Part shown: in pieces, positions 1 through 6,893 of the stretch
How the letters are laid out: each line of letters begins with the position of its first letter
How positions within the stretch are numbered: the first letter of the stretch is position 1
From: Planctomycetota bacterium
GTDB lineage: Bacteria; Planctomycetota; Phycisphaerae; UBA1845; PWPN01
NCBI GenBank assembly: GCA_020346805.1
Contig: CP070790.1
Coordinates: 3,410,464-3,419,432 of the forward strand
Length of the DNA stretch: 8,969 nt
Direction: 5' to 3'
Notes under the pieces: model-generated
The model's input: the letters and a program-made list of their open reading frames with translations, nothing else
The model's database searches: none
Told to the model about the DNA's origin: nothing
Position numbers and translations under genes: made by a program

Positions 1-512
1 AGATCTTTGAACGAACCAATCTCCTTGAATTCGACAGCCTTGACCGCTTCGGCAGGTCCCGGCTTTTTTTCACGGGGCATGGTTTTGCTTGCGAGCGTAG
101 ACTTCAGTGTACTCAGCTCGGCATGTTCAACATCCGCCTCCACTTCCAACGCGGGCTGCACAGGAACAACTGAGGGGAGCTCTGACTCAATCTCTACAAT
201 AACTGGCTGACGCTGAGGCCTGGGTCTTTGTGGAGGTCTCGGTCGTCGCCGCACCGGCGGTCGGGCCGCCGGCCGACCCTCTGCCCGGGCTACCGGCCGA
301 GCTGCAGGACGCTCACCAACCACCTTACGCTGTGAAGGTGCTTGACGCCGCGGCACCGGCGGTCGCTTTTTTACTTCCTCCTGGACATCCCCCATCTTCC
401 TCTTGAACTTCTCGAAAACCGCCCCGATGATTGAAAGGATCAGCACCGCAATAACGTAAAAAAGACCCTCCCCGATATCATCTTGTGCCAGAATGTCCGA
501 CCAGATCCACAT
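1..512 (-). CDS. Membrane-anchored protein with Pro/Arg-rich tail, last visible gene of the FloA/NfeD operon (3' end outside window)
   Basis: The reading frame stays open from the start to the left edge, giving 170 complete residues with no stop. It is not assigned to a known family. Residues 1-15 contain a short polar/aromatic N-terminus (MWIWSDILAQ), residues about 15-32 form one hydrophobic membrane segment (GLFYVIAVLILSIIGAVF), and a basic stretch follows (KFKRK). Residues about 45-105 are very rich in Pro, Arg and Ala, with the near-repeats RPAARPVARAEG and RPAARPPVRR, and are probably disordered. An acidic/Val-rich part follows. The basic flank suggests an N-out, C-in topology with a cytoplasmic tail. 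The ATG at 512 is preferred over the in-frame ATG at 518 because AGGGAAG lies 6 bases upstream of it. The gene starts 52 bases after floA ends, so it probably shares its transcript. By position it parallels yqfB of B. subtilis, but I see no basis for calling homology. Confidence is high for a gene and low for function. Confidence 0.8.
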   Translation of the reverse strand, partial: MWIWSDILAQDDIGEGLFYVIAVLILSIIGAVFEKFKRKMGDVQEEVKKRPPVPRRQAPSQRKVVGERPAARPVARAEGRPAARPPVRRRPRPPQRPRPQRQPVIVEIESELPSVVPVQPALEVEADVEHAELSTLKSTLASKTMPREKKPGPAEAVKAVEFKEIGSFKD

Positions 513-518
513 CTGCAT

Positions 519-525
519 CTTCCCT
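519..525 (-). promoter_or_regulatory. Ribosome binding site AGGGAAG that decides the start at 512
   Basis: AGGGAAG on the minus strand is followed by a 6-base spacer and then ATG at 512. It directly abuts the other in-frame ATG (518), which is too close for initiation. The same AGGGAAG core precedes the long nfeD gene of this operon, at 3901-3907. Confidence 0.6.
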
Positions 526-564
526 TCATAGATGCCAAATTACTCTCTCGTCAACCATCGATCA

Positions 565-1605
565 TTACTTCTTCTCTTCGCCCGTTTTATCCTTGCCGCT
601 GATCGAGTCCCGCATGGATGTATCGGCCTGGATATTGCGGTATCGGTAATAATCCATCACCCCCAGATTCCCGCTACGTAATGCCTCAGAAATGGCCAGC
701 GGGATGGTGGCCTCGGCCTCAACCACCTTGGCCCGATTCTCTTCCACCAATGCCGACATCTCCGCCTCGCGGGCACGGGCCATGGCCGCCCGCTTCTCCG
801 CTTCCGCCTGGAAGCGGCGCTTGTCCGCTTCCGCCTGGTCGGCCTGAAGCTTGGCACCAATATTCGCACCAACATCCACATCCGCTATATCAATCGACAG
901 AATCTCAAAGGCGGTTCCCGAGTCCAGACCCTTCTCCAACACCCGTTTGGAGATGCCATCCGGATTCTCCAGTACCGCCTTGTAATCCTCCGCCGAGCCG
1001 ATGCTGGTCACGATACCCTCACCCACACGGGCAATAATGGTTTCCTCAGTAGCACCACCGACCAGCCTTTCGATATTGGTTCGTACCGTTACCCGACACC
1101 GGGCCTTCAGTTGAATCCCGTCCTTGGCCACTGCATCGATGGTGGGCCTGGAACTGGTGGAACTGGGGCAATCGATCACCTTGGGATTAACCGAAGTGTG
1201 TACCGCCTCGAGCACGTCGCGACCGGCCAGATCAATGGCGCAAGCCGTCTTGAAGTTCAAATCGATCCGGGCCCGATCCGCGGCAATCAACGACGATATT
1301 ACATCCGGCACCCCACCACCCGCCAGATAATGAGTCTCCAGATCGTTGGTGCTAATACCCGCCAAACCCGCCTTAACCACCCGAATCTTGCTCAATACCA
1401 CAATCCGGGCATCAACCTTACGGAACTTCATACCGATCAGATCCAGCATCGATACACTGGCCTTACTCATGAAGGCCTGAATCCACAAACTGATAAACTG
1501 CCCTATTACAAACAAAAATCCGATCGCGATCAGGATCAAAATAACGGCAATTATTATGCCCCAGGGCAGCCCTTCGTCTAATTGAGCAAGAATATCAATC
1601 AGCAT
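565..1605 (-). CDS. floA: Flotillin-like protein FloA
   Basis: This is a bacterial flotillin (SPFH/prohibitin superfamily) of the FloA/YqfA type. FloA family proteins oligomerise on the inner face of the membrane and organise functional membrane microdomains. The 346-residue length is about normal for the family. Visible are a membrane hairpin-type hydrophobic segment at residues about 12-40, then the SPFH region at about 45-240 ([41 protein letters not shown]). An Ala/Glu/Arg-rich coiled-coil region follows at about 245-300. The C-terminal signature at about 301-333 is very characteristic of FloA ([19 protein letters not shown], then NIQADTSMR). An in-frame ATG exists at 1620, but AAAGGA at 1612-1617 sits 6 bases before the ATG at 1605, so 1605 is chosen (the longer form adds MKGLV). 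The gene follows two nfeD genes closely, matching the well-known NfeD-flotillin pairing. Function is inferred from family. Confidence 0.95.
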   Translation of the reverse strand: MLIDILAQLDEGLPWGIIIAVILILIAIGFLFVIGQFISLWIQAFMSKASVSMLDLIGMKFRKVDARIVVLSKIRVVKAGLAGISTNDLETHYLAGGGVPDVISSLIAADRARIDLNFKTACAIDLAGRDVLEAVHTSVNPKVIDCPSSTSSRPTIDAVAKDGIQLKARCRVTVRTNIERLVGGATEETIIARVGEGIVTSIGSAEDYKAVLENPDGISKRVLEKGLDSGTAFEILSIDIADVDVGANIGAKLQADQAEADKRRFQAEAEKRAAMARAREAEMSALVEENRAKVVEAEATIPLAISEALRSGNLGVMDYYRYRNIQADTSMRDSISGKDKTGEEKK

Positions 1606-1611
1606 GACCAA

Positions 1612-1617
1612 TCCTTT
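1612..1617 (-). promoter_or_regulatory. Ribosome binding site AAAGGA for floA
   Basis: AAAGGA on the minus strand is followed by 6 bases and ATG at 1605. It lies inside the first codons of the longer reading (start 1620), which has no comparable site of its own, so it favours the shorter FloA. Confidence 0.6.
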
Positions 1618-1656
1618 CATTTGCCAAACACTCTAAATAGCTACATCCATAACAAC

Positions 1657-2166
1657 TTATGCGTTCTGAGCATCTTCCGATAATTCAGACACCGCCCGAA
1701 CTGACAGCGAACGATCCACCAAACGCACACCAATAACTTCAACACCCCGCTCGATCATACCGTATTCCGACAGACATTCCACACGCCTACCATCAAACTC
1801 ACACGTCCCCACCGGACGCAGCGGGGTCAGCGTCTTGCCCAACCGGCCGATCAAAGGCTTATAGTCCTCAACCGGCATCCGATCCTTTTCGGTGAGCTCC
1901 GGGTTCGGTGGAGAAATACGCCGACCAACCGGCGTGCGATGCCAGTAGTGGATGCTGATCAAAAAACCTGTAGGGATAAGGACCGCCAATACAATCAGCC
2001 CCACCAGACCAACCACCTCGTTTACCATATAAGTTAAATACAGCCCGTAACCCAACACACCCAATCCCACCAGCCCTATAAAACCGTGGGCCGGCAAAAA
2101 CAGCTCAACGATCAGCAGCACTGTCCCCAACAGATACAATAGACTTATCCACATCCATTCTGTCAT
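1657..2166 (-). CDS. Short NfeD family membrane protein
   Basis: This NfeD-like protein has about 169 residues and no protease domain. Membrane segments are visible at residues about 4-22 (WISLLYLLGTVLLIVELFL), 27-45 (FIGLVGLGVLGYGLYL) and 49-72 (VVGLVGLIVLAVLIPTGFLI). A soluble C-terminal OB-fold follows at about 100-155 with the typical NfeD pattern LIGRLGKTLTPLRPVGTCEF, then YGMIERGVEVIGVR. NfeD OB-folds are thought to interact with flotillins or stomatins. The linker RTPVGRRISPPNP closely resembles the VPVAGRIIAPNP linker of the long NfeD just upstream, so the two are likely paralogous in this part. The start is uncertain: GTG at 2175 is possible, but ATG at 2166 is the first ATG and leads directly into the first membrane segment. 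Neither has a strong ribosome binding site. The gene is 28 bases downstream of the long nfeD and 51 bases upstream of floA, so it is in the same operon. Confidence 0.9.
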   Translation of the reverse strand: MTEWMWISLLYLLGTVLLIVELFLPAHGFIGLVGLGVLGYGLYLTYMVNEVVGLVGLIVLAVLIPTGFLISIHYWHRTPVGRRISPPNPELTEKDRMPVEDYKPLIGRLGKTLTPLRPVGTCEFDGRRVECLSEYGMIERGVEVIGVRLVDRSLSVRAVSELSEDAQNA

Positions 2167-2194
2167 GACTAACACTCTTATCTGTCAGATTAAA

Positions 2195-3892
2195 TCAATA
2201 CACTTGTCTAACTACAACCCGATTCCCGTGTCGTTCGACTACTTTGACTTTTGTCCCTCGTTCGATGTAATCACCCTCGGTTACCACGTCAACCATTATC
2301 GCCCCGAACCGCGCCTTGCCCGACGGCCGAAGCGTGCCTTCAGCTACCCCCACTGCTCCAACCTCGGCTGCTCCATCATACGGATCCTCAACGGTTATTT
2401 GCTCGCGAGTCGGATTGGGGGCGATAATTCGACCCGCAACCGGAACCTTGGGAAAATACCTGGCTAACATAACCATCCCTACCAGCGAGGCCGCTAAACC
2501 GCCGGCGATCGAATATAGCCCATGTTTTGCATATGTATAGGTGGCCGGCAGCGTCGGCAAGCGGAACCAATCCTTTTCAAAAGTGGGCTCTGCTGGCACA
2601 AATGACGCCAGCAAACCAACCATCACCAATACCAGACCAAGTATCCCCGCCACTCCGAAACCAGGGATGATGAAAATCTCAACCGCCAGCAGGGCAACTC
2701 CCAATACAATCACGCCGATTTCCCAGGTTACCGTGAAACCCGCCAGATAAGGCGCACCCAGAAATAATATCAATGCCACCAGGGCCACCGCCCCCGGAAC
2801 TCCCAAACCCGGTGTCTGAAATTCCGCATAGGCCCCCAACATCATCAATAAAAACAGAATTGCACGCACCTGCGGGGAAGCCAGCCATTCGATTATCGTC
2901 TCCAGCCAGGTGCTCTCAATGCGTTCCATGGTCCCGCTGATATTAAAGTGCTCGACCAGATCGCTTTTGCTTTGCAACTTGGCAAGACAAAATCCATAGG
3001 CAACGGCCTCGTCCGTCCTCATGGTCAGCAGCACACGATCACTCACGATTGGTTGGTTGATCTTACCTAATACAGGATCCTCCTTTACATACTTCCAATC
3101 GGTTTTGCTCTCGCTATCCGGTATCGGCTCTTCGTAAGATTTACGCCTTTTCTTGGATTTCTTCTCATCCTCCTCCTCTTCTTCCTCTTCATCAGCATCC
3201 ATCAAATCGAACAATTCATCCCGCTCACGCTTGGAAACGAATCGTTTCTCACCCGTCTTGCCGTTAACCACCCAGAACATCTGCATCTCCGGCCGAATCA
3301 ACGACAGAACCATATTCCAATTGTATTTATTGCGGCGAACCGAATCACGCAGCTCGGCCAGCAAAGGACTGGTGGCCTTGGCTTCGATATCCTCGGGAAT
3401 AGCCGCCGCCCCCATGCCCGTAAGCATTATTGGTTGACAATCTCCAATAGTCGCCCTGGCGGTCATTACAATGCCGTCGGTTGCCAACGCCATTATGGTA
3501 CCGGCACTATACGCCTCATCATTTACCCAGGCATAAGTCAAGATACCTTTATCACGTAATTCCTTGATCTTGTTACAAATCTCCAGTGTGGTCCCCAACG
3601 CCCCGCCCGGTGTGTCCAGCTCAAAAATAACCAACTCCAGATCTTCTTCACCAACACTCTTTAGCCGGCGTTCGATACTGTCCAAGGTAATATCGGTAAT
3701 CTCATCTTCAATGGGAATTCTGACCGCATTCTCCATCGGCCCTTTTTGAATAACTGCCGACGGACGGGTGGTAGTAACAGCCCCCGACAATTCACCTCGC
3801 AACACCGAAGCTGCTGAACATATCAGCGATATGAATAGTACAACAAATCCCCGGAATGCCATGCGACGACTTTTTGTGTGATCTGTGATCAT
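2195..3892 (-). CDS. Long NfeD protein: membrane-bound ClpP-class serine protease
   Basis: This 565-residue protein has the long NfeD (NfeD1b, YqeZ-like) layout. An N-terminal hydrophobic signal or anchor at about 14-30 is followed by a ClpP-class protease domain from about 55 to 315, membrane segments at about 342-358, 364-386, 390-408, 411-433 and 458-477, and a C-terminal OB-fold at about 485-565. The oxyanion-type motif ELDTPGGALGTT (91-102) is present. By comparison with the archaeal PH1510 protease, Ser129 in AYSAGT is the likely nucleophile and Lys172 in EAKATSPLL the likely general base; this is a by-eye alignment. Known relatives cleave hydrophobic membrane-protein segments such as stomatin C-termini. 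An unusual insertion near residues 225-255 runs from seven Glu into Lys/Arg-rich sequence. The start ATG has AGGGAAG 8 bases upstream (3901-3907). The gene opens the operon with the short nfeD and floA. Confidence 0.93.
   Translation of the reverse strand: MITDHTKSRRMAFRGFVVLFISLICSAASVLRGELSGAVTTTRPSAVIQKGPMENAVRIPIEDEITDITLDSIERRLKSVGEEDLELVIFELDTPGGALGTTLEICNKIKELRDKGILTYAWVNDEAYSAGTIMALATDGIVMTARATIGDCQPIMLTGMGAAAIPEDIEAKATSPLLAELRDSVRRNKYNWNMVLSLIRPEMQMFWVVNGKTGEKRFVSKRERDELFDLMDADEEEEEEEDEKKSKKRRKSYEEPIPDSESKTDWKYVKEDPVLGKINQPIVSDRVLLTMRTDEAVAYGFCLAKLQSKSDLVEHFNISGTMERIESTWLETIIEWLASPQVRAILFLLMMLGAYAEFQTPGLGVPGAVALVALILFLGAPYLAGFTVTWEIGVIVLGVALLAVEIFIIPGFGVAGILGLVLVMVGLLASFVPAEPTFEKDWFRLPTLPATYTYAKHGLYSIAGGLAASLVGMVMLARYFPKVPVAGRIIAPNPTREQITVEDPYDGAAEVGAVGVAEGTLRPSGKARFGAIMVDVVTEGDYIERGTKVKVVERHGNRVVVRQVY
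3170..3190 (-). repeat. Glu-codon run (seven GAR triplets) in the long nfeD gene
   Basis: Seven consecutive GAA/GAG codons encode Glu235-Glu241, flanked by Asp codons on both sides and followed by Lys/Arg-rich sequence (KKSKKRRK). The codons are mixed GAA and GAG, so this is a low-complexity protein segment rather than a perfect microsatellite. Confidence 0.75.
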
Positions 3893-4051
3893 TATCTACG
3901 CTTCCCTGTAATCAAGCCCGCCTGAGCAATACAGCCATAACCAGTATATAAATGGATTGGTTCTCTATATCGCCTCATTTTATTCGGCCGCCACCACATC
4001 GGCAAGCAAATTGGAACGCCGCCTCTATACCCCTAAAGGCTTAAAATGTCT
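3893..4051 (-). promoter_or_regulatory. Intergenic gap likely carrying the promoter of the NfeD/FloA operon
   Basis: This 159-base gap separates the glycosyltransferase stop from the long nfeD start. It is the only sizeable gap between the minus-strand genes, so a separate promoter is plausible. A TATACT hexamer (minus strand, 3943-3948) is the best -10 candidate, but I find no convincing -35 at the right distance. The ribosome binding site AGGGAAG is at 3901-3907. The location is supported by layout more than by motif. Confidence 0.3.
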
Positions 4052-4057
4052 TTAAGC
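4039..4057 (-). terminator. Small hairpin at the end of the glycosyltransferase gene, possible weak terminator
   Basis: GCTTAAA and TTTAAGC form a perfect 7-bp inverted repeat with a 5-base loop, overlapping the TAA stop of the glycosyltransferase gene. On the minus strand it is followed by CTTTAGGGG rather than a T-run, and the stem is AT-rich. It is therefore at best a weak or attenuating terminator, or an mRNA 3'-end stabiliser. Confidence 0.35.
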
Positions 4058-5185
4058 ATTATCTTTCTTGCCTGCCAAGGCACATATGTCACGATAAAAC
4101 TTGGCAATCCCTCCCACCATCATACTTGCCTTGTGATGGGCCCGAACATGTTCTAACGCATTATTGGCCAATTGCCGGGTAAAATCACGATCTTCCAACA
4201 GTTTCTCCCACTTGGCAGCCAACTTCTTCGGCTTTAACGGATCGAACAAACTGGCTGTTTCTCCATCGACCAGATAATCCTGAATCGTTCCCACCGGGGC
4301 CAGGATACCCATCCCTGTCGCCATCGCCGTCAAGGTCTTTATCCCAAAGCGACGATAAGTGCTCGGCACCAGGTAGAGGTCGGCGGCCTGCAAGGCCTGA
4401 CTAAAAGTCGCCCAGTCACGCATCCTGCCGGTAAACGTCACATAAGCACGTAAATCCATTTGATCAACCAAACGCCGAAAAGTACGTTCCGCAGGCCCGG
4501 TCTCAAGTATGAATAAATGCAGCTCCTTCCCGTTTTGAACAATCGATTTGAGGGCTTTAAAAACTCCCTCAAGACCACAATACTTGGTCAAAGGTACCGA
4601 CAAAACCACCACCGGCATACGCTCGGCATGAGAAAAACATACCGACTCCTGTTGGGCGGGTATCCCCAAAGGCACATTCCGGATACGCTCCTCCAGCCCC
4701 AGGTATTTTTCAAGTGCCGCTTTTGCAATACTGGCGGTGGCGGCTACACCCATCGTTCTGTTTGATGAGCTCAAAAATCGGAATCTGTCAACATCAAACA
4801 AATCGGTCATGTGCACTAACAGCCCGCTCTTCCACTCTTCCGTCCACGGCCTGATCCAGCGGGCCAGATCCGCCGACATGCAATGCACGATCTGAGGACT
4901 GTCAAAACCGAGAAAATCCAATACTTCCTGAGCAGAATATCGTCTCTGAAACCAATATCTCCCCGGTAGGTTCACCACCCGTGAAGGACCAATTGTATCC
5001 CCGGACTTCTTACAACCGGGACGTAACAACACCGTCAGCCGCACCCCCTCGTCAATCATCCCCACACAAATGTGCCTGACCACGCTGCCCAAACGATTAA
5101 ACACGTCGTCATCTGCAACCAGCAACACATCGATCGGCTTTACCGCTTGTTCTTCCACATCCGCCATTTGATTCGTCTCGGCCAT
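4052..5185 (-). CDS. GT4-like glycosyltransferase with degenerate EX7E motif
   Basis: This 377-residue GT-B-fold glycosyltransferase of the GT4 type would be expected to transfer a sugar from a nucleotide-sugar donor to an envelope acceptor. Residues about 17-170 form the N-terminal acceptor-side domain (IDVLLVADDD, then PQIVHCMSADLARW). VPLGIP at 171-176 marks the linker where GT4 proteins commonly have a PNG-type motif. Residues about 190-350 form the C-terminal donor-side domain (FTGRMRD at 251-257, AADLYLVPS at 267-275, FGIKTLTAMATG at 280-291). In GT4 proteins the last block normally reads P-S-x-x-E-G-F-G with a second Glu eight residues after the first. Here those positions are Arg278 and Thr286, so both glutamates are absent. 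The enzyme may be inactive or use other residues. No signal peptide is visible. It ends a three-gene set, 40 bases after the unknown gene. The start has no strong ribosome binding site; Met7 is an alternative. Confidence 0.87.
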   Translation of the reverse strand: MAETNQMADVEEQAVKPIDVLLVADDDVFNRLGSVVRHICVGMIDEGVRLTVLLRPGCKKSGDTIGPSRVVNLPGRYWFQRRYSAQEVLDFLGFDSPQIVHCMSADLARWIRPWTEEWKSGLLVHMTDLFDVDRFRFLSSSNRTMGVAATASIAKAALEKYLGLEERIRNVPLGIPAQQESVCFSHAERMPVVVLSVPLTKYCGLEGVFKALKSIVQNGKELHLFILETGPAERTFRRLVDQMDLRAYVTFTGRMRDWATFSQALQAADLYLVPSTYRRFGIKTLTAMATGMGILAPVGTIQDYLVDGETASLFDPLKPKKLAAKWEKLLEDRDFTRQLANNALEHVRAHHKASMMVGGIAKFYRDICALAGKKDNA

Positions 5186-5225
5186 TTTAACAGGGTATAA
5201 CTGCAGCCATCGGCAAAATCAATAT

Positions 5226-5759
5226 CTACCTCGACATTTGGAAAAATGCACGATCATATCCCCTGAATACCTTAAACGCTTTGTCCCGGCAGCTCTTATC
5301 CGAAAGCTGATCGACGCATTTTAGATCCATTGGCGTTGAAAAATAATACCGTAAACCATCCTCACAATAATGCTCCACCGGCGGAGCGGACCAATACAAA
5401 CCCACCGATCCAAACGCCTCTTCCACAAACTCCTGCATGGTGTCCCCGCTGTCGGTGATCAACCGCTCAAAATCCTCACTGCGAAATCGGTCGTCGGTCA
5501 TAATACCTATACGAACCTGCGGCAAAAAAGGACGTATCGACACCTCATACCAGAAGTGAGCCTCCGCCGGCCAGCGGGTTATTAAAATCGAATCATCCCC
5601 GCGATCGTAACGATTAAAATCGGCACCCTGCAACAAATCCGAAACCGCCGACTCAAGCCAGGACCGAAAGTCGCTAACCATTCGACATTGGCCATCATCC
5701 AAATACATAATACCGCCCTGATAATCCTTTAAACATAACAACCTATTCCCGTCCCGCAC
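5226..5759 (-). CDS. Hypothetical protein between kinase-like and glycosyltransferase genes
   Basis: I do not recognise this 177-residue protein. It has no signal peptide or membrane segment and is rich in acidic and aromatic residues. A central block (AHFWYEVSIRPFLPQVRIGI, 66-85) has alternating strand-like character. It is followed by a helical acidic part (FVEEAFGSVGLYW) and a short C-terminal part (FKVFRGYDRAFF), suggesting a compact alpha/beta soluble domain. The reading starts at GTG (5759), with an in-frame stop four codons upstream limiting any extension. ATG at 5708 (giving MYLDDGQC...) is an alternative, preceded by an AGGGCGG-like sequence on the minus strand. The gene lies 20 bases after the kinase-like gene and 40 bases before the glycosyltransferase, so it is almost certainly co-transcribed and may act with them. 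A partner or regulator of the envelope-modifying enzymes is possible but unproven. Confidence 0.75.
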   Translation of the reverse strand: MRDGNRLLCLKDYQGGIMYLDDGQCRMVSDFRSWLESAVSDLLQGADFNRYDRGDDSILITRWPAEAHFWYEVSIRPFLPQVRIGIMTDDRFRSEDFERLITDSGDTMQEFVEEAFGSVGLYWSAPPVEHYCEDGLRYYFSTPMDLKCVDQLSDKSCRDKAFKVFRGYDRAFFQMSR

Positions 5760-5779
5760 GGCAACAGATTAAATAATTG

Positions 5780-6616
5780 TCACATAAACTCCGGCCCTTC
5801 CTGCTTCGGTGACCGCGATCGACCGGTCAGCAACTTCAATATCCCCCGCCGAGTCAAGGTGAAAGGTCTGGATAACCAACGATGCAAAACAATAAAAACA
5901 CTCTTACGGTAAGAAGCCCGTAATTGCTCATCCGTCATGGTATCCGGCCGATGCCGGCGACGATGTTTGATTAGATGATAACGATCCCCCGCCTGAAGTT
6001 TCTTGAGTACCAAACGCCCCAGAAAATCAGGCATGATCCGCTGCAACCCACGACGCTCGCTGCGCCATTTGGACCAACGCCAGGAAATCTGAAAATCTAT
6101 CAGGAAGCCTGATCCGTCCTCGCCAACTAAAATATTCTCCCGCTTCTCCAAATCAACGTAAGCCATATCCCGACCATGCAATTCATCAATCAGCCGCTCC
6201 AGCTCGGGGAAAAAATCGTCACCGACCCTTTCGTGCCTCTGCAGCGGATGTCCTTCAACGAAAACGTGCACCAATCCAGTATCATTCCATCGGCCAAGAC
6301 ACTTCGGCACACCCTCCAAATCGTCAACCGCCTGATAGTTGGCCAATTCCCGTTCGATCAGCCACCTCCCCAACCATCGCATCGGCAAACCGAACAAACT
6401 CACCAACCGGCCCATCTTCAAAACCACCTTGCCTGACGGACCTGCATACAAACCGGTGGCCGCAAAAAAATCATGCTTGAACGTACGAACATGTTTGTAC
6501 TCGCCGTCGGACAACTCGATACTCGCGGGCATATCCTTACTCCCCAACGCCCGCAACCAGGCATGTCGTATCGGTTTATCTGCCGTCATCTCGCCATCCA
6601 ATTCAAAACCGCGCAT
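5780..6616 (-). CDS. Small kinase-fold protein, lipopolysaccharide-kinase/RIO-like
   Basis: This 278-residue protein carries the core of the protein-kinase fold. Lys67 in KVVLKM matches the ATP-binding lysine, Glu90 in LIERELANYQ is a candidate for its helix-C partner, and VFVEGHPL (118-125) looks like the hinge. The catalytic loop is YVDLEKRENILV (153-164), with Asp155 and Asn161. LIDFQ (172-176) replaces DFG, as in many bacterial sugar or lipid kinases of the WaaP/KdkA/RIO-like group. All key residues are present, so it is predicted to be active. The C-terminal 80 residues are strongly basic, which could suit contact with membrane or an anionic substrate. With a glycosyltransferase in the same operon, phosphorylation of an envelope sugar or glycolipid is the favoured inference, but a protein substrate cannot be excluded. 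An in-frame TAA just upstream fixes the start at 6616 or later; no clear ribosome binding site is seen. Confidence 0.85.
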   Translation of the reverse strand: MRGFELDGEMTADKPIRHAWLRALGSKDMPASIELSDGEYKHVRTFKHDFFAATGLYAGPSGKVVLKMGRLVSLFGLPMRWLGRWLIERELANYQAVDDLEGVPKCLGRWNDTGLVHVFVEGHPLQRHERVGDDFFPELERLIDELHGRDMAYVDLEKRENILVGEDGSGFLIDFQISWRWSKWRSERRGLQRIMPDFLGRLVLKKLQAGDRYHLIKHRRRHRPDTMTDEQLRASYRKSVFIVLHRWLSRPFTLTRRGILKLLTGRSRSPKQEGPEFM

Positions 6617-6673
6617 AACTTATGCGTCCACAGGCATCTTAACACCAATCTTTCCCAAGCCAAGCACGGACTA

Positions 6674-6702
6674 ATTATTGTACCCAATCGCGGACTTGTC
6701 AT
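6674..6702 (-). promoter_or_regulatory. Predicted sigma70-type promoter for the kinase-like operon
   Basis: On the minus strand ATGACA (6697-6702, five of six matches to TTGACA) and AATAAT (6674-6679, five of six matches to TATAAT) are separated by 17 bases. They would give a leader of roughly 50 bases before the ATG at 6616. The -35 overlaps the first of the GTCAT-type repeats. This is a motif prediction only. Confidence 0.4.
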
Positions 6703-6750
6703 CCCCCTAATCGTCATTACCCCGATATATCCTCTTCCGTCATTCCCCGC
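6698..6750. repeat. Three degenerate copies of a GTCATTCCCCG-type repeat
   Basis: GTCATCCCCC (6698-6707), GTCATTACCCCG (6713-6724) and GTCATTCCCCGC (6739-6750) are same-direction variants, with starts 15 and 26 bases apart. The last one pairs with GGGGAAT at 6850-6856. The motif resembles the intergenic GTCATTCCCGC...GGGAATCC palindromic repeats found in many bacterial genomes. Confidence 0.55.
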
Positions 6751-6856
6751 CTCGCTTGCCCTGAGTTTATCTAAGGGCTGGCCCTGAGTTTATCGAAGGG
6801 CTTGCCCTGCTGATCCTGCTTGTCCTGAGCCCGTCGAAGGGACTTGATCGGGGAAT
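6742..6856. repeat. Mosaic palindromic repeat element (ATTCCCC ... GGGGAAT enclosing three inner repeats)
   Basis: ATTCCCC (6742-6748) and GGGGAAT (6850-6856) form a perfect 7-bp inverted repeat around 101 bases. Inside are three same-direction copies of a second palindromic unit. Copy one is CCCTGAGTTTATCTAAGGGC (6759-6778), copy two is CCCTGAGTTTATCGAAGGGC (6782-6801), and the diverged copy three is CCTGAGCCCGTCGAAGGG (6824-6841). In copies one and two GCCCT pairs with AGGGC around a short loop. The short spacers (GCTTGCC, CTTGCCCTGC, TGATCCTGCTTGT) are also partly repetitive. No coding potential is credible here. It looks like a REP/BIME-like noncoding repeat cluster, possibly with one unit inserted into another. 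Confidence 0.65.
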
Positions 6857-6893
6857 CCAGATCATATAATTCCAAATCCGTCCAACCAAACCT

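Noticed and set aside
1111..1581. A 156-codon plus-strand open frame opposite floA
   Set aside because: It lies wholly antisense to a gene with a clear FloA signature and has no ribosome binding site or recognisable domain; the same holds for 618-1037 on the plus strand.
6698..6856. CRISPR array or insertion sequence
   Set aside because: The repeats are short, degenerate and irregularly spaced with no spacer-like unique units, and no transposase gene or target-site duplication is visible.
6844..6870. Second plus-strand promoter TTGATC / TATAAT
   Set aside because: The spacer is only 15 bases and the -35 matches four of six positions. It is kept only as a remark with the hairpin finding.
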